Positions 52,363 to 60,494 of a DNA stretch of 64,000 nt are shown here, piece by piece (the stretch's first letter is position 1; each line of letters opens with the position of its first letter). This DNA comes from Acidobacteriota bacterium (lineage in GTDB: Bacteria; Acidobacteriota; Terriglobia; 20CM-2-55-15): NCBI GenBank assembly GCA_022821145.1, contig JAJEEE010000067.1, forward strand, positions 1-64,000, read 5' to 3'. The translations under genes were made by a program, and so were the position numbers. Below the pieces are notes generated by a model. The model did no database searches. It saw only the letters and a list, made by a program, of their open reading frames with translations, and had not been told where the DNA came from.

Positions 52363-53202
52363 ATGAAGCGAGCGATTCCGGCCACGGCCGTGGTCTGGCT
52401 GGCGTGCGTCGGGGCGGTGTCCGACGTCCGCGGCCAGCCGAACGTCGACTTCGATCCCGACAAGCTTCAGGCCCTGATCATCACCGGGCAGCACGTTCAC
52501 AACTGGCGTGGCACGACTCCGATCCTGAGGCGGATCCTCGAAGAGACCGGGCTGTTCGAAGTGCGGGTCACCGAAGAGTTTCGCTGGGCCGGCGGCCAGA
52601 CCATCGCGCCCTACGACCTGGTGGTCGTCAATTACTACGACCGCGGATCGAGGCCGGACCTCGCCTGGGGCGCCGAGGCCAACCGTGCGCTCGAGGAATT
52701 CGTGGCGTCCGGGAAAGGGTTGGTGCTCTACCACCTGGCTCTCGGGGCCTTCGACGGCTGGGCGGCGTACGAGCGGATGAGCGGAGGCAACTGGCGGACG
52801 GGGAACGGGCACCACTCTCCCCGCCACGACTTCGTGGTCGACATTCGGGACGGGGAACATCCCGTCACCGAGGGCCTCGCATCCTTCATGGTCGAGAACG
52901 ACGAGCTGTACGCCAACCTTCGATGGCAACCGGAAGGGTCGTTCCGCGTCCTGGCCACGGCCTGGGACGACCATTCTCTCTACGACGGCCGGGCGCGCCA
53001 GCCCATCCCCGGCGACGGCATCGACCAGCCGATTCTGTGGACCACGGAGTTCGGCCAGGGACGGGTGTTCGTCACCACTCTCGGCCACGATGTCGAGAAC
53101 GTCACCCCCGAGGGTTTCGCCGTGACCTTCGCGCGCGGGGCGGAGTGGGCGGCGACCGGCGCGGTCACCCAGCCGATTCCGGAGACCATGCGGGCCCCCT
53201 GA
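52363..53202 (+). CDS. secreted ThuA-domain protein
   Basis: The ATG at 52363 follows GGGAGG. The 279-residue exported protein has the ThuA-like glutamine-amidotransferase fold: L-Q-A-L-I-I-T-G-Q-H-V-H-N-W, Y-D-L-V-V-V-N-Y-Y, G-K-G-L-V-L-Y-H-L-A-L-G and G-Q-G-R-V-F-V-T-T-L-G-H. Family members are linked to sugar use (trehalose or glucoside metabolism). The region before it (52153-52362) shows nothing recognisable. Confidence 0.85.
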   Translation: MKRAIPATAVVWLACVGAVSDVRGQPNVDFDPDKLQALIITGQHVHNWRGTTPILRRILEETGLFEVRVTEEFRWAGGQTIAPYDLVVVNYYDRGSRPDLAWGAEANRALEEFVASGKGLVLYHLALGAFDGWAAYERMSGGNWRTGNGHHSPRHDFVVDIRDGEHPVTEGLASFMVENDELYANLRWQPEGSFRVLATAWDDHSLYDGRARQPIPGDGIDQPILWTTEFGQGRVFVTTLGHDVENVTPEGFAVTFARGAEWAATGAVTQPIPETMRAP

Positions 53203-53265
53203 TCCGGGCGGCGACCGGCGGGCGCGCTCGCGTCACGACACAATGCGCCCGGTTGCCCCGAAGTG

Positions 53266-56040
53266 CTATGACCTTTCGATACGGATCCGCTCGGTCAATC
53301 CCAGGTCGTCCAGAATCTGCCGGAGATCCGTTTCGGTGCTCTCGGCGAAGCCGGCGTCCACGCTGACCGAAAACTCTATTCCAACGCTGAGGTCGTCTCC
53401 GGAGCGCAGCTTCGGCAGAATCTTGGTGCCGAGCCGGTTCCACACTTCCGGGGGCACGGTTCCGGAAATCCGTAGCGTTGTTTTCGCCGCGGTCGAGGAC
53501 GGACCGCCCGCTGGGGGCGGTTCCGGGTCCGGCCCGGGCGGCGGGTCCGGCTTCGGGGGTGGCTTGGGGCCGGGTTGCGGCGGAGTTCCGCTGCCGGTCA
53601 AGGCGTTCACCGCCGCGGTCTTCGTCAGGAGGAACACGCTCGGCTCGAACGCCACTTCCTCCTGGCCGGCCGGTTCCGAGTACCAGACACGATCGTAGCT
53701 TCCGTCGTCGTGGACGCCGGAAGCCAGGCCGAACTCTCCCTTCGACACGAACTCGGTGATCTTCCGGCGCAGGATCGCGTCGGGATCGATCAGCCGCGTC
53801 AACGAGCCGTCGAGGAAGCTTTGCCGCAGGCTCGTGAGGGGCCACGCGCCCGTGCCCTTGAACGCGGGCGGCCAGTGCCGGCCGATGTAGCCGGCGCCGA
53901 CGTTCTCATCCAGCAGACCTTCGGATTTCAGCGACCGAATCATCCGGCCGCACAGGGTCTCGTTTGCGCTCGAGTGGCCGGCTCCGAGATCGATGATCTT
54001 GAGCCCGTCTTGTTCCGACGCGTCCCGGAGTGCCACGAAACGATAGCTCGCCCAGACTTCCTCCTTGGAGGCCTCCTTGGCGTCCCGGACCCTGTCCTGG
54101 ACTCCCGCGCGGTCGGCCGCATCGAACTCACTGCCGAGAACGCCTTCCGTCAGTTCACGTCTGACGCGCTCCCATGCAAGCCACAACTCCACCTTGTCGT
54201 GAAGCTCGCGTCCAGGTTTCTTCGCGCACCAGACCAGGGCGCCCGGATAGAGCCGCGCCGAGCCGCCGCGGTCGCGTGTCCATGCGCTCACGCGGTTCGC
54301 GGTTCGGCCGCCGGTCTCCCATTCGGTGTCCGGGTCGAGAACGACCAGCGCCAGGCGCGGGGAATCCGTGATCGTCCCCGGGTCCTCCGGAAACGCTATG
54401 ACGGGAAGCGTGGCGCCGTCGCGAAACTCGTCATCGACAAGCTTGCGCATCGCTGGCTTGATGTCGGCTTTCTCGTCCAACGATGCGCGGCGGTCGCTGA
54501 CCACCTTCTTCAAAGTCGCCTGGTGGTGAATGCGATATCCGTCGACGCCCACCTTGCGAACGAAGAACCCCGAGTTCTCCAGCGCCGCAGCAGCGTTGTC
54601 GACGGTGGCGGTATCGACGTCGGGTTCCCCCAGCGCGAAACGCAGCTCGGGCAGATGGGCGACCTTGTCGACTTGTCCGCCGGAGGATTCGAACAGGATG
54701 GCTGCACCGACTCGCCGGTGGATGTCGCGAAGCGCGCCGTGGGCATCGGCATCCAGAGCCCCGGCGTGCGCCATCGGTCCCGCGATGTCGGCGTCGATGG
54801 CCACGTCGAGACGATGCTCGCCCAGTTGGCCCAGGACCACCGAACGGAACCCGGCCTCCGCCAGCGGCGCGGACCCGAGCGTGATCAGCGGCTCGGTGCG
54901 CGCCTTCTGGAAATGCTCCCTTGCCGCCCAGGACACCCATTGCGCGAGCATGGCCAACGCCCCGCGAGTTTGCTGGAACTGGGTCAGCGCGCGCCATTTT
55001 CGTTGAAAGACCGACAGCGTCGCGGGATGGAACGGGTAGCATGCCTCGAACCGGCCTCTCAGAAAATCCCGGGCCTTGGTTTCCGTTGTCGCCGTGTCGA
55101 CGGCCAGCCATTCCGGCGGCAGACGCGCGGTGCGTTCGAAGCACCAGTCCGCGTATGTCTTCGAGACCTTCTTGCGAACCCGCGACGGGCCCAGGTCCTC
55201 GAAAAGCCTGCGGCGCACCACCTCGCTGATCTCGGATTCGTCATTGGCGATCAGGTCCTGGGCCACGCGGCGAACCACTTTCGTGATCCGTTCCTGCCAC
55301 TCCCGATCCCAGTCCGTCATCTCGACTTGGCTTCGGGGCAGGCTGATGACCGCGGCGGCATGCGTTGTGCCGGAGACCGCAACCGTCAGGTTCTGAATGA
55401 AGGCGTGGAAGCTGTCCGCCATGCCTCGATGGCGGTTGACGAAGTTCAGCACCTCGTCGAAAAGCAGCAGCACCGGACCGTCGGCGGCCGCGAACACGCG
55501 TTGCAGGGACTCCGTTCCCGGCGGCGTGGTCTGCGCGGTCGTACCGAGCGCGGCGACGCCGGGGTCGCCCGCAAGTTGCCGCGCCAGGTCGATCCAGGGT
55601 GTTTCCCGTCCGTCGGCCGGATCCCAGGCGTTGCCGACGAACACCCCGACGCGGGCGGATGGCGTGCCGGACACTCCGGCATCCGCAAGCAGATCCGCCA
55701 CGCCGTGTAACGCGGAAGCCTCCTGACCGGCCCTGGCCAAGTGGTAGAGCGCCGTCAACGTGTGTGTCTTGCCGCCGCCGAATTGAGTGATCAGTGTCAG
55801 AACCGGAGCGGTGTTCTCGGTTTTGCCGGAAAGCCGCCGGAGCACCATGCCCGCGTGCTCCTTCAACGCGCGGGTGAAACAGGTGCGTGAGAAGAACGCC
55901 CCCGCGTCGCGGTAGTCCTCGGGCGCGGTTCCGGCGACGACCTGCTCGAGCGCAATGGCGAACTCGTCCGGGCTGAACGAGCGGCCTTCACGCACTTCCT
56001 TGCGGGGCGTTACGACTTTGTACCAGGGATCCAGCGCCAT
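53266..56040 (-). CDS. DUF499-type anti-phage ATPase
   Basis: This 924-residue protein has Walker A G-G-G-K-T-H-T (88-94) and Walker B L-L-L-F-D-E-V (191-197; D195, E196). Its N-terminus W-Y-K-V-V-T-P-R-K-E-V-R-E-G-R and the core T-L-I-T-Q-F-G-G-G-K-T-H match the DUF499 family known beside DUF1156 methyltransferases in anti-phage cassettes. A proline-rich linker (about residues 820-850) leads to a small C-terminal domain. It is the last gene of the minus-strand operon, separated from the nuclease by the relict VapBC. Confidence 0.85.
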   Translation of the reverse strand: MALDPWYKVVTPRKEVREGRSFSPDEFAIALEQVVAGTAPEDYRDAGAFFSRTCFTRALKEHAGMVLRRLSGKTENTAPVLTLITQFGGGKTHTLTALYHLARAGQEASALHGVADLLADAGVSGTPSARVGVFVGNAWDPADGRETPWIDLARQLAGDPGVAALGTTAQTTPPGTESLQRVFAAADGPVLLLFDEVLNFVNRHRGMADSFHAFIQNLTVAVSGTTHAAAVISLPRSQVEMTDWDREWQERITKVVRRVAQDLIANDESEISEVVRRRLFEDLGPSRVRKKVSKTYADWCFERTARLPPEWLAVDTATTETKARDFLRGRFEACYPFHPATLSVFQRKWRALTQFQQTRGALAMLAQWVSWAAREHFQKARTEPLITLGSAPLAEAGFRSVVLGQLGEHRLDVAIDADIAGPMAHAGALDADAHGALRDIHRRVGAAILFESSGGQVDKVAHLPELRFALGEPDVDTATVDNAAAALENSGFFVRKVGVDGYRIHHQATLKKVVSDRRASLDEKADIKPAMRKLVDDEFRDGATLPVIAFPEDPGTITDSPRLALVVLDPDTEWETGGRTANRVSAWTRDRGGSARLYPGALVWCAKKPGRELHDKVELWLAWERVRRELTEGVLGSEFDAADRAGVQDRVRDAKEASKEEVWASYRFVALRDASEQDGLKIIDLGAGHSSANETLCGRMIRSLKSEGLLDENVGAGYIGRHWPPAFKGTGAWPLTSLRQSFLDGSLTRLIDPDAILRRKITEFVSKGEFGLASGVHDDGSYDRVWYSEPAGQEEVAFEPSVFLLTKTAAVNALTGSGTPPQPGPKPPPKPDPPPGPDPEPPPAGGPSSTAAKTTLRISGTVPPEVWNRLGTKILPKLRSGDDLSVGIEFSVSVDAGFAESTETDLRQILDDLGLTERIRIERS

Positions 56041-56057
56041 GAGTCCGTCCGCGACCG

Positions 56058-56311
56058 TTATACAGGAATAACGCAGGGGAAGGCCCGTTCGCCTTCCGAC
56101 GCGAGCGATTCGATGCCGCCGTCCGGCGTGGCCAACTGCCCGTCAGGCCTCCCGGTTGCGGCAAGCAGCATGGCGTTCGTCACCTGCCGGTACTCCAGCA
56201 ACCGTGTGGCGACACTCTCCGGCCGATCCGCGATGGACCGCCCAAGCCGCTAGAACGCACGGGAGCCCAGGAAAAAGCGACCAAGGCGTTGACATCCGGC
56301 AACCCAATCAC
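56058..56311 (-). pseudogene. vapC: vapC PIN toxin with internal deletion
   Basis: A GTG overlaps the antitoxin stop and reads V-I-G-L-P-D-V-N-A-L-V-A, the PIN N-terminus. After about 15 codons homology breaks off. In another frame the C-terminal PIN part reads L-E-Y-R-Q-V-T-N-A-M-L-L-A-A, then Q-L-A-T-P-D-G-G-I-E, ending at TAA 56058-56060. About half of the toxin, with its second and third acidic residues, is gone. Confidence 0.75.
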
Positions 56312-56535
56312 GAGCAGTCCTCCAGCGACCGGTGCACGTCCTCACTGGTAATGGGCTTCGCATCGGCGGCGACCGGGAATACCGTGTCGTGTCCGCCGTC
56401 CCGGACAGGGGGGACGCTCCTGAATCCGCGCCGCGCCAGTTCCGACAAGGCGCTGCCCAGGCTGCTTCCGTTACGCGCAGCCAGCGCCCTGGCCACCGCC
56501 AACACATCGTCGTCAATGGTTACCGTCGTTCGCAT
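56308..56535 (-). CDS. vapB: ribbon-helix-helix antitoxin, partner of dead vapC
   Basis: This 75-residue protein (M-R-T-T-V-T-I-D-D-D-V-L-A-V-A-R-A-L-A) is a VapB-like antitoxin with an RHH domain. The reading frame is intact, but its toxin is a pseudogene. It sits between the nuclease and DUF499 genes of the defence operon. Confidence 0.82.
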   Translation of the reverse strand: MRTTVTIDDDVLAVARALAARNGSSLGSALSELARRGFRSVPPVRDGGHDTVFPVAADAKPITSEDVHRSLEDCS

Positions 56536-56578
56536 GAGAGCAACATTTCATCACAACATACGAGCGGGATGTGTCGAA

Positions 56579-57532
56579 TCACGGCCGCCTCATTCGGTCG
56601 AACAGTGTGAGGGCGGACCGTTTCAGACGCGCGAGGTTCGCGTAAGCCGCAGGCGCGTAGTCTCGGCTCGCATCGTACATCCGATAGCGGGTGCCGTCCG
56701 TCACGACGACATCGCATGTTACGCCGAGAGCCGAGACGTAATCGATCGCCTGATCGAGCGCGCCTTCAACGCCTTCGCCCAGCCGCTTCGCCTCGATGAG
56801 AAACCGACAATGCTCCGGCGCTCGGGGCAACCTGGAGAACACGGCCACGTCGACGTTCCGCCACTCCACCGCGACGTGCTCGGCCGGCCAGCCGAGCGCC
56901 CGGAGGAACGGAAGGACGTAGTGCCCCACGAGTTCGTGTTCGCTGGGCCGCTCGCCGAACTCGCGCGCGTCCCAGTAGAAGTCTGCAAGGTCACGAACCT
57001 GCGCGACAAGATTCCGCAGCTTGTCCGGCGGCTCCTCGAGTGCCTCTTCCTCGACCGGCAGGCTCGGTAAGGCGCCGGACTGCCAGTCCGTCGGCGGCGA
57101 GCCGACGAACCGCCGTGCATAGTTGACTGCATCATCGTGACGAACGCGCGAAACCCGGGGTGGGCTCATGCCGAAGACCGGTACGCCGAAGTCGTGCGGT
57201 TCGGGTAGCGGACGCCAGCACACCCGCCGGGCATGCTGAAGGTCCCAACCGTTCACGTCATCGAACTGAGGCAGGTATTGGTAGTCGGACGCGACGACAC
57301 CGACCGCCTGTATGGTCTTGCGGCCCGTGCGAAGCAGCAGCACATCACCGGTGCGAAGCTCGTCAGCGAAGCGCCGAACCCACCCGCCTTCGAAGTCTTC
57401 GTCGGAGCGCTCGGCACGCCATGGTCCCGAATCTCCGGGGCCAATCAGCGCGACGCCGTTGTTTACGAATACGTCGGCGTAGGATCGGTCTGTGGAGCCC
57501 GCGGACACCTGCCAAATTGTGCCCTCATTCAC
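56579..57532 (-). CDS. PUA/EVE-like domain fused to PD-(D/E)xK nuclease
   Basis: GTG 57532 gives 317 residues; TTG further upstream would overlap the methyltransferase end. Residues 5-110 (I-W-Q-V-S-A-G, R-T-G-D-V-L-L-L-R, V-G-V-V-A-S-D) resemble an EVE/PUA-like domain, a fold that reads modified bases. Residues 195-285 form a nuclease core with D228 (V-D-V-A-V-F), E247-A-K249 (F-L-I-E-A-K-R) and Q261, as in HSDR_N-type restriction subunits. It lies 16 bp after the methyltransferase gene, so a role as the restriction arm is likely. Confidence 0.75.
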   Translation of the reverse strand: MNEGTIWQVSAGSTDRSYADVFVNNGVALIGPGDSGPWRAERSDEDFEGGWVRRFADELRTGDVLLLRTGRKTIQAVGVVASDYQYLPQFDDVNGWDLQHARRVCWRPLPEPHDFGVPVFGMSPPRVSRVRHDDAVNYARRFVGSPPTDWQSGALPSLPVEEEALEEPPDKLRNLVAQVRDLADFYWDAREFGERPSEHELVGHYVLPFLRALGWPAEHVAVEWRNVDVAVFSRLPRAPEHCRFLIEAKRLGEGVEGALDQAIDYVSALGVTCDVVVTDGTRYRMYDASRDYAPAAYANLARLKRSALTLFDRMRRP

Positions 57533-57548
57533 GTCGATCGTTCCGTTC

Positions 57549-60494
57549 TCACCGTGGCGCCGCAAGTAGCATGGCGTCCACGAGTCGCTTTTCCTCGCTA
57601 CCGCGAGGGTAGAGGGCCGAGAGCGCGTTGGCGAGGCGCAGGAAATCCGGGCCGCGGTCCCGTTCGGCGGCGAGCAGCGTGCGGAGCGCGTTGGCGTGAC
57701 CGCTCGCCTGTAACAGCATCGCGGCGTGCAGCCGGTCGAGAGTGGTGGCGTCGATGGTCTGAAGCTCCGCGTCGCCGTCAAGGAGCCGCCGTCTGCCGCG
57801 ACCGCGAAGCTCGGGGTTCGGCGCAGCATCGAACTCCGGGAACAGCGTCGGCTGAACGCTGCCGCCGGGGTCACTCTCGATCCGGTCCGCGGCGTTGCCG
57901 GCGCCGTCCTCGCCAAACAGGTCCTTCGCCCGCTCCGCCACCGGCATTAGATGTACGATGCCCTTGTCCTGTCGGATGATGCGGCCAGTCCAGTTGTCGA
58001 GGTCTACCCCCATCGGTTGCGCGAAGCGGCGCACCACGTCGAAGGGAAGGCTGAAACCCGAGGCCGTAGTCCTAGCGCCGACATCGTCATCCGCCTCGTC
58101 TGCACCGCTGTGTTCCGCGGTCGTCTCGGTGCTCTGGAGCGTCCATAGAAACAGGGCCGTAAGGCGGGCGTCTTCTTCGAGCGCGCCCGTGAGGCCGTTG
58201 CTCGCCCGCGCTTCAGCCGTGCCGAGTACCTGCCGGAGTGCGGCGCGTCCAACCACCTCCCAGACCTTTTCCAGGTACTCCGCTAGTCCGACGTCGCGCC
58301 CCTCGGCGGTCTCCACGGCGCTACACCGGCTGAAAATCTCAAGCGCGGGACCGATGCAGGCAAACACCAAGTCGGCGCCGCGGATTCCCTCGTCCTGCAA
58401 GCGTTCCATCCAGTCGGCAACGCGGACGGGAAGCTCGCGCAGTACGTCGGCCCAGTCGCCGACGGGAGCGTGCGCGGGGCGCGGGCGACAGACGAGGTGG
58501 ACGCTGGTGGCCAGGGACGCCGCCTCCCGTGCGTTAAGGCGTGAACCCATCTCCGTCGCGACGGGCCACGACCCCGTAATCGTCCAACCACCCGAAATCA
58601 TGCCAGAGAGCAACGCCTCCCAGCCCTCGGTGCTCTTGTGGGCGAAGACCACTGAGCCGACACCGTCCTTGCGCAGAACGCGGCGGCCTTCCGCGAAAGC
58701 AGCGGCCATTCCTTGCTCATAGAACGCCGCGTCTTTCTTAGAACTGCTGAGACGATGGGGCCGATCCACGACGATCTCTCCGGCCTTGGGTGTTGTGCCG
58801 GTGTTATTGTCGATGGATCGAAATAGGGGGTGACTGGGCATCGCGCGCTTGAGCCATACGTAAAAGAAGTCCGCAAGGTGTGCGTAGGGAACGGCGTCGT
58901 AGTAGGGGGGATCGGTAAACCAGACGCTGGCGGTCTCGTCGGGGAGGGGGTGGTCGGCAGCGTCGGCGGGTTGAACTTGTGCTGTGTGTGTGCTGCGAGC
59001 GCCGTCGATAACATCGCTGAGCAGGCGATACCCGCTCTCCCAATTGCCGGGCCCGTCGGCGGTTACCACAACCTCGGCGAAGTCCCAGACAATTGGTAAG
59101 GCTTGCCGGCCGAAAGTGTGCTGCATTTTTTCTGCGACGGCGTTCCATCGAGTACAAGACATGTCGCTCATCACAACGCGGCTGAAGGCACAAGCGAGTA
59201 GCCCGAGCTGGCGAGATTGCTGAGTGCCCCTTGCAAGTTCACAGAGCCCAACTAGCGCCACCTTCTGGCGCGCGGTGAAGAGATCGCCCCACTGACGCAT
59301 CCCGTAAATCGGGACGCTGATACGTCGGATTTCGGTCATCGCTATTAGTTCATCCGGCACCGGGGAGAGGCCCTGCTTCCCCCTGGTGCTCCACTCGTCA
59401 AGAAGCCTCGCCACCCGCCCCTCGGCCCGGCGCACTGCTGCGTAGTCGGCTTCCGTTGGCAGCCGATAGTGCCGCCCCCTCTGCCCCGACCGGAGCGTGA
59501 CCACGGCCGTCATGCGCGCGCCACCGATCCGCCGCCCTCCGGCGTCGAACACCACGTCCGCACAGCCCCGCTGGGCGGCGAGCTGCTCCCGCACTCGCTC
59601 CGGCGACAATACTGCACCGCAACAGAGGCACGTGGCCCGGGCACGAGTCACCGTGCCGGCGCGCACCTCGCTGTCCGCTTGCGGCTCGAATACCTCGAAC
59701 GAGACGCGCGGTCCCCCGCCTTCGAGCCGATCCACCCGGACCCGTAGTGCCCGCTTGCGCTTCGGCTTCTTGCAGAGCCACAGCGACCGCATCAATGGGA
59801 TCTCGGCCCCGCAAGTCGGTGCCTCACAACGCACGGTTCGCGCCCACAGATAAGCGATCGGCGTCGCGCCATCCGGGTCAGATGGGTATAGTTCGACGAG
59901 GTCCGTCTGTGCCGCGGCCTTGATCTCACCGCCGATTTGGCGAAGCTCATCAGCTAAAACCGAACCGTGGCGCGGGATGTCCTCCAGCATGACTTTGAGG
60001 ATTAGACACGCTACTGGATTCAGGTCGCTGGCAAATGCCTCGCAGCCGAGCCGTAGCGCTTCGAGCGGAATGGATCCGCCGCCGGCGAATGGGTCCACCA
60101 CGAGAGGCGCTTCGTCCCCATGAGCCGCCCGCACCAAGTTGCGTCCTACCTCCAGGTAGGTTTCATTGGCCGCCATGTCCCAATTGGCGAAGGCGCCGAT
60201 GAACCAGAGCAAGGCCTTCCGCAACTCCGTGTCGTTCGTGGGCGGTTGGCGTACCTGACTCAGAATGTCTTTGGCTTTCCGTTTGAACTCTTCAGGGCAT
60301 TGGGGATCGCACGGGTCGGGAAGGAGCAACGCCAGCAGCACGGCGCGGCTGGAAGCCAGCGGGCGCCGCGCCCACCAGAGGTGCAGGGTCGAGGGATGCC
60401 CGTGCCGGATCGATTTCTCCCGCGCCGCGTGTTTCGAGACGACCGCGATTGGGAAGTCCACCTCCGCGAGGCGCTTGCACTCGCGTGGGATCAA
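57549..60494 (-). CDS. DUF1156-type DNA methyltransferase
   Basis: This 981-residue protein starts with TTG inside the overlap with the DUF262 gene. Its N-terminus has the DUF1156 pattern (K-R-L-A-E-V-D-F-P-I-A, then H-P-S-T-L-H-L-W-W-A-R-R-P-L). The SAM motif is D-P-F-A-G-G-G (134-140) and the catalytic motif D-P-P-Y (528-531), so it should methylate adenine N6 or cytosine N4. Cysteines at 223, 228, 289 and 292 may form a zinc ribbon. It is known as a component of DUF499-containing anti-phage cassettes. Confidence 0.9.
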   Translation of the reverse strand: MIPRECKRLAEVDFPIAVVSKHAAREKSIRHGHPSTLHLWWARRPLASSRAVLLALLLPDPCDPQCPEEFKRKAKDILSQVRQPPTNDTELRKALLWFIGAFANWDMAANETYLEVGRNLVRAAHGDEAPLVVDPFAGGGSIPLEALRLGCEAFASDLNPVACLILKVMLEDIPRHGSVLADELRQIGGEIKAAAQTDLVELYPSDPDGATPIAYLWARTVRCEAPTCGAEIPLMRSLWLCKKPKRKRALRVRVDRLEGGGPRVSFEVFEPQADSEVRAGTVTRARATCLCCGAVLSPERVREQLAAQRGCADVVFDAGGRRIGGARMTAVVTLRSGQRGRHYRLPTEADYAAVRRAEGRVARLLDEWSTRGKQGLSPVPDELIAMTEIRRISVPIYGMRQWGDLFTARQKVALVGLCELARGTQQSRQLGLLACAFSRVVMSDMSCTRWNAVAEKMQHTFGRQALPIVWDFAEVVVTADGPGNWESGYRLLSDVIDGARSTHTAQVQPADAADHPLPDETASVWFTDPPYYDAVPYAHLADFFYVWLKRAMPSHPLFRSIDNNTGTTPKAGEIVVDRPHRLSSSKKDAAFYEQGMAAAFAEGRRVLRKDGVGSVVFAHKSTEGWEALLSGMISGGWTITGSWPVATEMGSRLNAREAASLATSVHLVCRPRPAHAPVGDWADVLRELPVRVADWMERLQDEGIRGADLVFACIGPALEIFSRCSAVETAEGRDVGLAEYLEKVWEVVGRAALRQVLGTAEARASNGLTGALEEDARLTALFLWTLQSTETTAEHSGADEADDDVGARTTASGFSLPFDVVRRFAQPMGVDLDNWTGRIIRQDKGIVHLMPVAERAKDLFGEDGAGNAADRIESDPGGSVQPTLFPEFDAAPNPELRGRGRRRLLDGDAELQTIDATTLDRLHAAMLLQASGHANALRTLLAAERDRGPDFLRLANALSALYPRGSEEKRLVDAMLLAAPR

